Shown in pieces: positions 43,580-63,500 of a stretch of 64,000 nt of DNA (positions are counted from its first letter, which is position 1; each line of letters opens with the position of its first letter). A program made the translations under genes and the position numbers. Under the pieces are notes generated by a model. That model saw nothing but the letters and a program-made list of their open reading frames with translations. It did no database searches and was not told where the DNA came from. Source of the DNA: Imbricaverruca yamaguchii (lineage: Eukaryota; Arthropoda; Thecostraca; Neoverrucidae); the NCBI GenBank assembly GCA_034440575.1, contig JAOTOL010001641.1, positions 496,001-560,000 of the forward strand. The letters are read 5' to 3'.

Positions 43580-44063
43580 GTTAGGTTAGTTAGGTTAGTA
43601 AGTTTTTTAAGTTGGACAATTTTGCAAAAGTATCTTTAAAAATGTCATACAAATCGTGATGAAAAAAATTATGAAGAAGTAACATATGTTAGGTTAGGTA
43701 TTGTTGGGGAAGGTTTTCTGAATTTTGAAAATGAAGTGATTTTTCAGGTGCAAATTCAGCGGTATAAGGTGACTTATCTAGGGATACTAAAAAAAACATT
43801 GAACAGGGTAGGGGATTTGGATTGTAATCCAGTGTTAAAATATTGGTTTTTCATTAGGTGCGAGATGTCGAAATGAGCATAGAAGGATGTCCAAATTTGA
43901 CATGTAATTAGTGTAATTTAAAATGTTATTGATGTCTTTCAGACTAAAATTTGAGTTCATGGTGTAGGTGCTTATGACTGGACCTTTATCATTTGTTTTA
44001 AGATTCATAATTTAAGAAAAGATGTATTCGGGATAAGGATAATAATAACTATGATGAACTGGT
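43580..44063. other. no gene; TTAGG-like runs
   Basis: GGTTAGGTTAGTTAGGTTAG (43579-43598) and TTAGGTTAGG (43689-43698) are degenerate TTAGG runs of the arthropod telomere type, but short and internal. Nothing else was recognised. Confidence 0.4.
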
Positions 44064-44118
44064 TGGGTGGTTATTTGGGCTTAGGGGCGCATCGACTGCT
44101 TCGGTCATACAGCGCCCA
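44064..44118 (-). mobile_element. ~55-bp retroposon ('mini-SINE'), copy 2
   Basis: Near-identical to 33722-33774: GGTTATTTGGGCTTAGGGGC on the plus strand, then one A/T difference, then the same sequence to GCGCCC. It is flanked by the direct repeat TATGATGAACTGGT (44050-44063 and 44119-44132). The tail bases differ slightly (GGGTGGTT rather than GGTTGGTT). Two independent insertions with the same 5' end imply that this is the full-length unit. Confidence 0.8.
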
Positions 44119-44132
44119 TATGATGAACTGGT

Positions 44133-45690
44133 ATTGTATCCCATATCCAGTAGGTCATCCCTTTACCCGAAATTGCATTGCAAAATGTTCGTGTAACACC
44201 ATTCCATATTGAGGGCATGCACATGCTATTTATAAACGAGATACTGTTACAAAGGAGACATAAATACTTCATATCAATGAGCAGGATGCTGATACTTTTT
44301 GGAGAAGGATGTCGATTGAGTGTTCAGAAAGTGGTATATTCAGAAAGTGGAATAATTTATCACTGAGCAACTTTAATACGCCTGCATATTGTATTCAATG
44401 CAGGGCTTCATTACTTGTTGAATAAGGACTTCAGGAGTGCTGGATGATACCGGGTTTCAGGATACTGGGTAGACTATCTGAAACAGAAGAGGCTCTGTGA
44501 TACGGTTTCAGGAGATTTCCTGATCACAGGTCATTGGTGCACCCAAACTATGGCATATTTGAATTGTTGAAGGGCATCAGGATGTCTTCAGTTGAGTTCA
44601 TGTTGGCTTCATAATCAGCAGTCAGTAAGCAAGGATGTCACACAAGCCATAGAGAGGGAAGTCGATTGAACTTTCATTAGGTGGTATTTTCCACCCATTT
44701 TCTTGAAAAATTTCACACTTGTAATCTGATGGCTCAGAAACGATGATGATAGATTGAGCATCATCAACAGGACAATTAAGTTCATCACTGATTATATTCT
44801 ATGTTAAGAATTAAAAGGGCCCTTTTGAAACAATAGTAGTCGAAATCGGGTACCTTTAAACAAAAAAATGTGGGTTGGTCACCCTCTAAATCCGTTTGCC
44901 TCCTCCCATGGTGTAAGACCTAGGCACACCATTGGGGGGGGATTGTAGGATTTATGGTTGGGTCTGCGCCGAAAGTCCCCCCAAACAGATGGGCTGGATC
45001 CGCAAGCGATGCCACATTATACTGATTAGGTATTAGTAAGAAATCCCACCTAGTGAAAATTCGTCAGAGGATTGCACTGTTGCATTGCTTCCTGGCATTG
45101 CACCTCAAAACAGATAATGTATGCTTGATCTATGATGACTTCACATGTAAGGATGTCTCCGGTAACTGATATATCGATTGTATAACGACTTGTGCATCTT
45201 ATCTAATCCTAAGCGGTCAGTATATGTGAAGTAACTGAATAATATATAAATAACCGGAAAGAACTAGTTGATGGTAACAAAATGACCTGCACCTGACGTG
45301 ATTTGTCAGAACACATTGGTCCGATTGCATTCGATAGTAACAAGGAACTGTTTAAGACGTTATGGACAACGCTACGAACAACTTTATTACGTCAATAGAA
45401 CCAGACATAAGATGACCTTGAGCTCAATTAAAAATGCACCCTAGGTGTTCATTATTTGAAGATACTGAAAGTCTGAAGCTGCTGTCTCAATTGGTTTACC
45501 TATTATGGTTGGTAAACCGAGGCGGGACAACCCATCCCCAAGTGACTCGTGTTAAATGTTGTATATTTATGTGACTTGCTACTTTTTTTCTTTACTCCGA
45601 GTTGTCGTTAGGGTGACTTCAGGAACCAGGGTTCTTTTGCTAAGTAGGGCTTGTTGCGTGAACTCTGTCCCCACCACCCGATCCATCAAT
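44133..45690. other. no gene recognised
   Basis: AT-rich, ungapped sequence without supported ORF or RNA. A G8 run lies near 44934. Confidence 0.35.
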
Positions 45691-45699
45691 TCCAGTTCA

Positions 45700-45911
45700 C
45701 CGGCAGGATTTAGACCGAAAGCTTAACGTGCCGGCAATGTACCGACACGGCCGCCCGGTAGTTTGTCCCTGGCTTATCGGGACAGCTGCCAACTGACACT
45801 CCCGGCCGGGGGAAAAATCTGAGCGCGCGAAGCGACTCGAACCCTGCGCTGGCAGGACAGGGAACATCGGTGCGGGCCAGCGCTCCAACCAATCGAGCTA
45901 CCGGGGCGGCG
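45700..45911 (-). repeat. SINE-B, tRNA-headed (minus strand)
   Basis: In minus sense the head reads GCCGCCCCGGTAGCTCGATT (A-box region) and the B box GGTTCGAGTC (45836-45845), with GCGCTGG and CCAGCGC flanking the anticodon-loop-like insert. A body rich in CCGGCCGGGAGTGTCAG follows. It resembles a tRNA but has an overlong middle, so it is a SINE rather than a gene. The 3' boundary is uncertain. Confidence 0.65.
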
Positions 45912-45974
45912 ACAACCGATCTACAACCAACTGACCTACGTCATGTTCTTGAAGCTTTTGTGGCTTGCGTTGTC

Positions 45975-46150
45975 GTTTGGCTGGTTGGTTATCGGTCTCT
46001 GCGACGCATTTGACCGCTGGGTCATTAACATCGTTAATCCCTTACTCCGATTGTTCGTGGGCGGCGAGCCGCAACAGGTGACATTCGAACCTACAACCTT
46101 TCGGTTTCGGGACCGATATCTAACCCCTAGACTACTTAGTCCCAACGATG
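45975..46150 (-). repeat. SINE-C, tRNA-headed (minus strand)
   Basis: In minus sense, ACTAAGTAGTCTAGGGGTTA provides an A-box-like block, GTAGGTTCGAAT the B box (46083-46094), and the body ends in GACCGATAACCAACCAGCC. It lies just beyond SINE-B in the same orientation, separated by about 65 bp. Confidence 0.65.
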
Positions 46151-47879
46151 TGTATTGCCACTTGGTTTCGTTTGACAGCCGGCACAACGCCTGTGTCCAC
46201 GTATATCAATGCATTAGTTGCTTCGTACATTTGTGACCAAAGGTAATGACAGTTCGTGCAAATTACCTTCGATGATGATAATCTGAACATTTGTAATGGT
46301 CCATGGTTATACATACATGATAATAATTAAACACGCTCTCAAAAAGTATTTGTGTGTCTCCATTTAATACCAATCTGCATGCATTGGTGTTGGCGATGCA
46401 AACAGGGTCACAACAATGCAACATGTTTTAAATAAAAATACACAAGGTTCTTGATGCATGCTCATATCAACAATTATCCGGCCTTGATTTCCCAAAATCT
46501 ATTTCTTTAAAAGTATGGAAGCATTCATTTTGTTGACGTCAAAACTAGGTCACCATGCCATCGGGGTTAAATGTAAAGTTGGTTCAAAACATGTATTGGA
46601 AATCAGCGTTCAATTCGGATTCCGAATCTGTACTTCCTTTTGTATTTCTATGCAGAACAAGTGTTCTTATATCGATTCGTAACCGCCAATGTTTCGCCAC
46701 GATCTGAAAATCCCGGAGCAGCGTTGGAAAAGTGGCCCTTTTTTGGAACTTTTGCAATCCAAAGAATTATACACTCCGGAAAAAATACACTCCTTGCATT
46801 GCTGGATGAAGACATACTTAACTAGCAAGACAGCTAGATGTCATTATACAATAGTGATAACTTGGGTGGAGAGGAAAATTCAGTCATACTGGGTCCCCTA
46901 CCACATGAAGTTTCCAGTATAATCGAGGATAATATACATTTGTTATTTCGAGTCATCTGTAGGCACATTCCAAGAGGAGGCAGGAGTAAAGCCGAAAATG
47001 AGATGCCAGCCAGATTGGAAGAATATCAGTTTGCTAGCATGCACAAGTACAACATATGTCAATGGATGGCAAAATATGGATCACTGAAGTCTGAATATGA
47101 TCTTAATGCCACTGAACATTCCATATTTCACAACATTCCATCTTCCATATCATTCCATAACATTCCATTTGTGCATGTGCGATTTATGGTGAGGTGCAGG
47201 TGAATTAATAAACAGCCACCAGTGCATTCATGTGTATGTTCTCCATTTGTGGACAAACCTCAGAACAGAGTCCAGATGTGCTCAGAAGAATGTATGGATG
47301 AACACCAAGAGCTATAGTGGCATCCACACAACTGGTAAGCCACAAAGTATAGCACTTCCCCCAAATCTCCAAAATACTGGTGGATATGAGCCATGTTTTG
47401 CTACAGCATAGGAATTGTCATGGGCACTATTACTTTTCCACACATGTTTTACACACAGTTTGCCTCCATGAAGCATACAAAGGTATTAGGTTTGGCTAAA
47501 TTATGCTAGATTATTTTTTTGTAAGTTATCCATTCATCAAATTCCTTTCGGAATCATTCAGGAATATAAAAAAGTTTTTGAATTTTAAAAAACACTCGGG
47601 CTAGCATAGGCTGTTTAGTTAGCATAGGCCATTTACTTTTCATTTCTTAATTCATTTTAATACTTTGAAATAATTGCTTATAAAAAATTGTATTAAAAAA
47701 AGATTTTCTTGCATCCAGTTAGGCTGCAGCTTTTTCTTCATTTATAACATCACATTTCATGGTATATTTCCCAACCAAACCTGAGCCACTTTTTTGGTGT
47801 CATTTTGCTACCCAACTGCACTTGCCAAAAAAATGTGCAGTCACATCATGTAAGTACCTACATTATGAACATATTCATA
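46151..47879. other. no gene recognised; unassigned ORFs 46640-47203
   Basis: Short plus-strand frames at 46640-46825, 46689-46922 and 46838-47203 overlap in different phases and show no domain I recognise. The longest (121 codons) ends in a repeated HNIPSS/HNIPF stretch made by a small tandem ACATTCCAT repeat. I do not call a gene. Confidence 0.35.
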
Positions 47880-50158
47880 ATCATTGCACGAAAAATAAAT
47901 TTAAAGAAATCAAATCACCCTAAACTGCAAATTTGTCCATTCAGAAAGTCAGACCAGAAATGTTAAGAGTATAATGGTATTCAATGGAGAATATGGACAG
48001 GATGCACCTAATAATTCCTGAACATTTCATGAAAGCACAAATAATGTTTGAATGCATGCATATCTATAATATCTGCAGTCAATGTGCACTGAAGAGGCCC
48101 AGCCCCCATTTTGAAAGAAAAACATTCACGCTTCAAAATTAAAGTGAAAGTGAAAACAAAATTTTGAAGTGAAAACAAAATTTTCCAGACAAAAGCAAAG
48201 CAATCAGTTTTGTTCATTTCTACGCTTGTCGGCAAAACATCGCAGCAATTAATATTATCATGTCCTGCTCCTTGTATTATCTGAAGATTTCCCGTCACAC
48301 AACACAAGCTTACAGCTTTGGTTTATCCAAATCAATAACTCGAATTACCGCGAAGATATTTGATATAGGTAAGTAGGTAGGTACCTACATAGTCAGATAA
48401 TACAACCTCTAATACCTCGAGCCAAACACGCAGTCAATTCCTTCCAGATGGCAGCGAAAAACTTTAAAGAAAATCCTTCGTTGAATAAAAAAACCACTAC
48501 GCTCCGCTAACCAAATATAGGAATTCACCTTCACCAGCCCGAACGCGTTCTTGGATTCAATGAGTTCACCGCTCTCCATCTCCCACTCCGGCCGGAGCTA
48601 TTTGAACCATTGCCACGAAAAGCCATGGATAATGCATTTCTTCTTGGTTCCTTGGAGAATGATATGTTCTGCATCAATTGGGATGGATAAAACTGTTCAT
48701 ATTTATATTATTAAGCAGTCAGGAGCGATGTACATAAAAGATATCGGAAGGATTTTCCACATGAAAATTGCCTGAATGGTACCAAAACGTTCCTAAAACC
48801 TGCTAACACTTTGCTCCAAAATGAAGACCCATAGAACCAGAAATTTCACCTTCTTTCGATTTCATGACTTATATTGTTTCTGAATTTCATCAACAAGCGG
48901 GAATAGTTGCATTCATGCCACTCCGACCGCGAGGTTTCCCCACTCCGGACAAATTCAGATTTACGTGTGTTGACCTAATTCTTTACACTCTTATAAGCTT
49001 CATTCTGATCCAGTGATTAATTTCTTCCCAGAGTCCTGATTATTATTAATTGAGAAAAAAAGTTCCCTGTAATTCTCTTGGAAATTTTCTCTAACTTATT
49101 TTTATTTTTTGGTACTTCATAGCAATCATGGCGCGAAATGAGACGCTAATTTCCGCTCGTCCGTGACGATAGTCTGTTTTACAGCAGCAATTTGCCCGCC
49201 CGTCTAGTCCCTTTTCATCCTTCCAAATCATTCCTTGCTTCTACTAAACATTCCAGACATGAACTAAAAAGTGCATTGAAATACATTTAATATTAATAAG
49301 GATTTACTTCAATATTTTTTTTCAGCTTTCTCATTTGAAAAAAAAAAAATTCATCGTGGAGAGAATACAATATTTTAGACGGATTGTTTTAGTATAACTT
49401 TCCTTCAACCATTATATATTCCGAAACCCATATCCCGAAGTAACATTTTAGACCCTCCCATTTTAGACCCAGCGGTGCATGAACGTCCTGCTCTCGAGGT
49501 ATGTTGTGAATTTGTATTAGTTATGCGGTGTTGGTACCTATGCTAGGAGTGGCAGGTATTGATATATAAACTTGGTTGACATCGATTAAGTATACTTTTG
49601 TGTTCATTTTCTCTACCATTGCTCAGGAAGTTGCCTTATAAGTCATTCACGTAACGTGGTGGATGACTTCAGACGACGATGTGTGGTGGACCCCATCTGG
49701 TTGTCTGTGAGACACTAGGATAAGAACCTAACAAATTACTTAAAGACGTTTTATTCTTGAGCAAGAAGAATTCTCGGGTTATTTTACGACGCATTCAACC
49801 GCAAGGTCGCATAGCGCCGCCACCCTATATCACACCGATTGGTCGTAGGTGGACTGCAAATGCCGCCGGCCGTGAGATTCGAGTCCCACGCTCCACCATC
49901 TAGGCTACCGAGGCCCCTGGGTTTTTGTTCTTCATTCCAGGAGACATCACTGCATTTTTCAAAATTTATACACTTCGTTATATATAAAATGTATATACTC
50001 CGTTACTTGGTGCTTCAACATACACCCCATAATTTGGCAAACTGGGAAATTATACACCCCATAACATAGTGCCTCTCAAGATTATACACTCCATACTTTG
50101 GCAAGCCAAAAAATTATACACTCTGAATCCAAGACTGAGAAGTGAAAATCCAACACTG
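47880..50158 (+). repeat. large inverted duplication, left copy
   Basis: About 2.3 kb whose reverse complement recurs at 58148-60405. Anchors: CTGAAGAGGCCCAGCCCCCATT (48088) against AATGGGGGCTGGGCCTCTTC (60172); GTCTGTGAGACACTAGGATA (49703) against its complement (58583); CCAACACTG (50150-50158) against CAGTGTTGG (58150). It contains modules A and C of the 30790-32455 repeat and a tRNA-headed SINE (SINE-D). The copies differ by scattered substitutions and indels. Confidence 0.85.
49770..49917 (-). repeat. SINE-D, left copy
   Basis: In minus sense GGCCTCGGTAGCCTAGATGG (A box), GGGACTCGAATCTC (B box, about 49874-49888), and a tail through GAATGCGTCGTAAAATAACC. The twin lies at 58390-58532 in the right copy. 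Confidence 0.65.
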
Positions 50159-50865
50159 TCCCGGAGGGCATAGCTGTTGCCCTTGGGGCCTGGTCTGATT
50201 GAAACGAACGCCCCAGAATTATCATACAAGCCAAATTTATTCAATTTATGAGACATGAGGGTGTTCAAATCCGACCCCAGTGGGTCGATTTGTCTTAACA
50301 CCCTGTTGTAGAACTCCCGGCGGGTGAATTGACCTTAAAACTGCGCAAATCCCAGGTGGTCGATACGGCGCGAACTCATTGCGCGGCAAATAGCTGAGCC
50401 AAAGATCAAGGTAGATCGGTGCGTGAGGTTTTGGCGCTCGCCTCATATACGGCTGAAAGCCTGGAAGAATCGCCTGCAGGCATCCGTCGGACTGTATCGC
50501 GGGAAGATGTGTCAGCTGTGCTCTCGCTTGATATTACGATTTGCGCCTTTGTTCCTTCTTATGTTGCTAACATCAAACTTGTGTGAATGCACCCAAATCT
50601 GGCTGCATGTCACTTTGTTCCCTTCCATATCAGTTGCTCTTAGTCTCTCGCAAATCCCCTCCAAAAGAAATATAGTTCTCGCTTGGTCTTTTTCAACATC
50701 ACTTCAATTATACGCGATCGTATATTAAATAGTTCGATAGTTAATTTTTTTTCTCCAATACGTTTCCATTCCGGAACCACATTCATGTCACCATGGATTT
50801 GGTGACATGCATATGGTTCCTGTCCGTTCCATTCCTGTGCGTGAATATGTATATGTGTGTGTGTG
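50159..50865. other. no gene recognised
   Basis: Region between the inverted duplication and the Arf6 upstream microsatellite. No supported gene. Confidence 0.35.
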
Positions 50866-51019
<154 letters not shown>

Positions 51020-51299
51020 GCAGTCATGCCCCCTTTCTTTAGCCCCTTTCTGGCGCATGCACATGCATGCATGCGCTTGGTAGAGAATATGTCCGTGGGA
51101 TGGACTGCCGTGCAGCTTCTTTTATGTTTGTTCTGCCAGGTTTAGTTCCCACATTTGGTGGCCGGTGTGGGTGGTGCAGTGTTCCGTGTGTGGCGTGTCG
51201 TACACCGGCCGGCTCTGGACACATGCCGCCGTCAGCGTCCGGGTGTTACCAGGCCGACAGGCGGCTAGTGTGCCTACAGCCAGACTGAGAGACGACGCC

Positions 51300-51364
51300 C
51301 GGCAGCGCACGTGACTCTTACGCCACACAACCTTTCAGGCTGCAGCGGTGTGCGCCTCACAAGC
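51300..51364 (+). promoter_or_regulatory. Arf6 5' flank / 5' UTR
   Basis: GC-rich sequence directly before the start codon, with an E-box (GCACGTGAC, 51306-51314). The start-codon context is AAGCATGG (A at -3, G at +4), a good eukaryotic initiation context. The transcription start is not visible. Confidence 0.45.
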
Positions 51365-58101
<6,737 letters not shown>

Positions 58102-58147
58102 GTGAGCTGGCATCAGAATGATGGTAAACCGAGTCAGCAGGTCCGAA

Positions 58148-60405
58148 CCAGTGTTGGATTTTCACTTCTCGGTCTTGGATTCAGGGTGTATAATGTTTTG
58201 GCTTGCCGAAGTATGGAGTGTATAATCTTGAGAAGCACTATGTTATGGGGTGTATAATTTCCCAGTTTGCCAAATTATGGGGTGTATATTGAAGCACCAA
58301 GTAATGGAGTATATACATTGTATAAATATCGAAGTGTTTACATTTGAAAAATGCAGTGATGTTTCCTGGAGTGAAGAATAAAAACCCAAGGGCCTCGGTA
58401 GCTTAGATGGTGGAGCGTGGGACTCGAATCTCGCGGCCGGCGGCATTTGCAGAGTCCACCCACGACCAATCGGTTTGATAGGTTGGCGACGCTGTACAAC
58501 CTTGCGGTTGAATGCGTCGTAAAATAACCCGAGAATTCTTCTTGAAGAATAAAACGCCTTCAAGTCATTTGTTAGATTCCTATCCTAGTGTCTCACAGAC
58601 AACCAGATGGGGTCCACCACACATGGCCGTCTGAAGTCATCCACGTTACGTGAATGACTTATAAGGCAACTTCCTGAGCAATGGTAGAGAAAATGATCAC
58701 AAAAGTATACTTAATTGATGTCAACCAAGTTTATATATCAATACCTGCACTCCTGACATACCAACACCGCACAACTAATACAAATTCACAACATACCTCG
58801 AGAGCAGGACGTTCGTGCACCGACTAATATATTGAAGGGTCTAAAATGTTACTTCGGGATATGGGTTTCGGAATATATAATGGTTTAAGGAAAGTTATGC
58901 TAAAACAATCCGTCTAAAATCTTTTATTATCTCGACCATGAAATCTTCTTTTTTTTCAAATGAGAGCTGAAAAAAAAATTATTGAATTCAATTCTTATTA
59001 ATATTAAATGTATTTCGATGCACTTTTAGTTCATATCTGGAATGTTTAGTTGAAGCAAGGAATGATTTGGGAGGATGAAAAGCGACTAGACGGGCGGGCA
59101 AATTGCCGCTGTAAAATAGACTATCGTCACGGATGAGCGGAAATTAGCGTCTCATTTCGCACCATGATTGCTATGAAATACCAAAAAATGAAAATAAGTT
59201 AGAGAAAACTGCCAAGAGAAATGCAGGGAACTTTTTTCTCAATCAATATTAATAAGGATTATGGGAAGAAATTAATCATTGGATCAGAATGAGGCTTATA
59301 AGAGTGTAGAGGATTAGTTCAACACACGTAAATCTGAAATTGTCCGGAGTGGGGAAACGTCGCGGTCGGAGTGGCATGAATGCAACTATTCCCGCTTGTT
59401 GATGAAATTCAGAAACAATATAAGTCATGAAATCGAAAGAAGGTGAAATTTCTGGTTCTATGGATCTTCATTTTGGAGCAAAGTGTTAGCAGGTTTTGGG
59501 AACGTTTTGGTACCATTCAGGCAATTTTTATGGGGAAAATCCTTCCGATATCTTTTATGTATATCGCTCCTGACTGCTTAATAATCTAAATATGAACAGT
59601 TTTATCCATCCCATTTCATGCAGAACATATCATTATCCAAGGAAACAAAAATAAATGCATTATCCATGGCTTTTCGTGGCAATGGTTTAAATAGCTCCGA
59701 CCGGAGTGGGAAATGAAGAGCGGTGAATCCATTGAATCCAAGAACGGACATTCGTACGCTGCCGGGCTAGTAAAGGTGAATTCCTTTATTTGGTTAGCGG
59801 AGCGTAGTTATTTTTGTATTCAACGAAGGATTTTCTTTAAAGCTCTTCGCTGCTATCCGGATGGAATTGACTGCGTGTTTGGCTCGAGGTATGCGAGTTG
59901 GTATTGCCTGACTATGTAGGTACCTACCTACTTACCTATATCAAATATTTTCACGGTTATTCGAGTTATTGATTTGGATAAACCAAAGCTGTAAGCTTGT
60001 GTTGTGTGACGGGATATCTTCAGATAATACAAGGAGCAGGACATGGTAATATTAATTGCTGCGATGTTTTGCCGACAAGCGTAGTAATTAACAAAACTGA
60101 TCGCTTTGCTGTTGTCTGGAAAATCCTGTTTTCACTTACCACATTTTGAAGCGTGAATGTTTTTCTTTCACAATGGGGGCTGGGCCTCTTCAGTGCACAT
60201 TGACTTTGCAGATATTATAGATATGCATGCAATCAAGCATTATTTGTGCATTCATGAAATGTTAAGGGAATTGTTACGTGCATCCTGTCCCCATTCTCCA
60301 TTGAATACCATTATACTTTTCACATTTTTGGTCTCTGACTTTCTGAATGGACAAACTTGCAGTTTAAGGTGATTAAGGTGATTTGATTTCTTGAAATGTA
60401 TTTTT
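58148..60405 (-). repeat. large inverted duplication, right copy (Arf6 intron 3)
   Basis: Inverted copy of 47880-50158. It begins 47 bp after the exon 3 donor with CAGTGTTGGATTTTCACTTC and ends where element 4's octamer tail starts (60406). A plus-strand ATG at 59713 opens MKSGESIESKN, and the left copy keeps MESGELIESKN at the matching place, followed in both by VKVNS(F/Y)IWLAERS. Confidence 0.85.
58390..58532 (+). repeat. SINE-D, right copy
   Basis: GGCCTCGGTAGCTTAGATGG, GGGACTCGAATCTC (B box) and the TGCGTCGTAAAATAACC tail match the left copy, so the SINE predates the duplication. Confidence 0.65.
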
Positions 60406-60513
60406 CATAAAGACATAAAGACATAAGGACATAAAAGATTAGTGCAACTATCAGCCACAAGGGCCCTTGGTTGCACTCTGTACACTGAACCAGTTGCCCA
60501 CCAATTCTGTCAA

Positions 60514-63500
60514 TCAGCCCTCCCTGTAATACTGAAAAGCAAGCCTTCTATTATTATGATGATTGTCTATGCTGTTTTTAAAGATGTTCATTGTGCTGCT
60601 ACTGACGATGTTTTCTGGCAGCTGGTTCCAGTGTTCTACTACCCTGTTGGTGAAGAAAGTTTGCCTTAACCTTGTTCTGCTGTGGTTAACTTTAACTTTG
60701 AATTTATGACCTCTAATTGCATCATTTCTGTTAAATTCAAACATTTCCCCAAGGTATCCCCTCTCCAGACCATGGACAAATTTTAAAGACCTCGATGAGA
60801 TCTCCTCTCAGCCTTCTATATCTAAGTGCAAAACTTTTTTCAATTTCTTCAATCTTTCCTCATATGCCAGGTTGCTTATGCCATTAACCATTTTTGTAGC
60901 CCTCTTTTGTACTCTCTCTAAAAGCCAACAATCTTTTTCATAGCTAGGAGACCAAGCTTGGGTGCAGTATTCCAAATATGACCTGACGTATGCACAGTAA
61001 AGCTTCCTGATCACTTCCTCACTTCTGTATGATACATTCCTATTTATTGCCCTGAGCATTCTCAGTGCCTTCTTCCTGGCTTCCTTGGTCTGTTCTGATG
61101 CCCCCAGTTTTGTGTTTAGAATAACACCTAAATCCTTATCCTGTTGAGCCACTGATAGCACTTGGCCACCCATCAAGTATGGAGCCTTCATATGCTGCTT
61201 ACCTACATGCATGATTTTGCACCTATCAAAATTAAATTTCATTTGTCATTCTTCGGACCACTTCACAAGTTCGTCTAAGTCTTTTTGCAGCGAGATATGC
61301 TCATCCTGACCTGTTATTGCCCTAAAGACCTTCAAATCATCCGCAAATTTCAAAACTTTACTGCTTAGGCCACTTTCAATGTTAATTACAAATATGATGA
61401 ACAGTAATGGCCCTAGTACTGACCCCTGGGGGACTCCGCTAAGAACATTTTGCCATGATGACTTTGTACCATTTAGCATCACTATTTGCTGTCTATCTGA
61501 AAGCCACAACTCTATCCATTTTAAGATGCTACCTGCAATACCATGGGACTGAAGCTGTATCATTAACCGTTTGTGGGGTACCTTGTCAAAGGCCTTACTA
61601 AAGTCAAGATAGGGGCGGGAATGGCCGAGTGGTTAAGGTGTCGGGCTATGGGTACCAAAGGTCCCGGGTTCGACTCTAGCGCCACTCAGGACATTTCCCA
61701 ATCCCGCGGCCCACCGGCGAAACAGTGTGGGCGGCGCCATTAGCCGTGACTGTGCATAAAGTGTGTCGTGAACCAACCAATAAACAACAAAAGTCAAGAT
61801 ATGCTACATCAACCTGATTTCCCTGATCAAAATGTTCTGTGGCGAAGTTCAAAAAGTCCAAGAGGTTTGTGAGACACGATCGTCCTTTTCTAAACCCATG
61901 TTGAGTATCTTGAATCAATCTGCTACCTTCCAGATAACTAACTATTCTATCCTTGATAATTCATTCGAGTACCTTGCAAACTAGGGATGTGAGACTTACT
62001 GGCCTATAGTTTTCAACTTTCCCCCTTTCTCCTTTCTTGAAAATAGGAACTACATTTGCCCTTTTCCAATCGGTTGGAATTTCATTTTGTGAAACTCATC
62101 TACAAAATATTATACTAAGTGGAAATGCTAGTTCCTTTTCAGTTTCCCGCAACACCCTAACATAAATTTCATCAGGTCCTTCTGCCTTGTTTGGCTTTAT
62201 TTTCCCGATATGATTGTAAACAACATCACTATCAATGAAGTAAACATCATTTGTCAGATCCCATGTCACTGAACTATGGTGTACGGTCGGCAGATTGGTC
62301 ATATCTTCCAATGTAAACACTGATTTGAACTGCTTGCTCAGCTCCTCAACCATCTCACTATCCTCACCCAATGTAGTCCCGTTTACTTCCAGTGGACCAA
62401 TTGCGCTAGAAACTTTACTCAGCTTGTAGAAACTAAAGAACTTTTTACTGTCCCCATTACAGTTTCTAGCTAAATCCAGTTCTTTTGCTCGCTTTGCTAC
62501 TCTTGTTTTTTGCTTCACAGTGTCTCTAGCTTTTCGATACGCCTTTAGATTAACGACATTTGAGGCCTCTTTAAAAACTCTAAATGCAGTTTTCTTAGCC
62601 TTAATTGCTTTTATCAAGTCTGGTGTAAGCCATGCTGGCTTTCCTACCCTTCTTTTGCGCCTTTGCTTTTGGGGGACATGTCTAATCTGAGTGTCCTTCA
62701 AGTAAGATTTGAACTTTTTCCACATTTCACAGGCATTTAAATTGGATAATTCTTCTTTCCATCTGATGGCACTTAAAGCCGCTCTCATGCCGTCAAGGTC
62801 TGCTCTGTTGAAATTTGGAACCTTTACCAAATTATCCGTGATAATTTCCCCTACATGTGCCTTGAATCTAGCTTTGTTAAGGTCATTTCTTCCCAGAGTT
62901 TCGCCTACAGTCAAGTCTTGAACCAAGTCACTTAAATCCGAGAATACAAGGTCCAAGAATGAACCATGCCTGGTAGGTTCCGATACAAACTGGTGTAAGA
63001 ACAGGTCCTCTTCAAGGCATGTCCTAAACATTTTGCATGACGGGGAGCCAACACCAGCATTTTCATAACCTTTTAGATTAAAGACACCAAGAATAAGGCA
63101 CTTCCTCTTAAAGTTTCTACTGATTTCCTCACAAATCACCTTGTCAAGCTCCAGTTGCTGAGAATGTGGCAGGGTTCCTGATCGGTAGAAAGCTCCTATC
63201 CTAAGAGTATTGCTGTTGCCTTTTCCCACAGTGACATCAAGCCAAATGGACTCCACAGACACATTTTTATCCCCACCTGCTACTTTTTGAGAACTGAATA
63301 AGCTATTCATATAGAGCATTACACCACCCCCTTTCATTGCTGGACCCCTATTGCACGAAAACATATTGTATCCCTGGATCTCATAGTCCTGTAAGTTATC
63401 TCCAAAATGCCCTTCACTGACCCATGCCTCCGTAATGCAAACAAAATCTGGTTCCTCAGCAACATAACACTTGAACTCATCAAACTTGGAACGGATACTC

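Noticed and set aside
46838..47203. 121-codon ORF
   Set aside because: No recognisable domain, overlapping frames of equal quality, and a small tandem repeat at its end.
61612..61685. Possible functional tRNA-Leu/Ser gene
   Set aside because: It has A and B boxes but continues into a 178-bp unit with a target duplication inside a LINE, so it is a SINE head. The same applies at 45836, 46083, 49874 and 58420.
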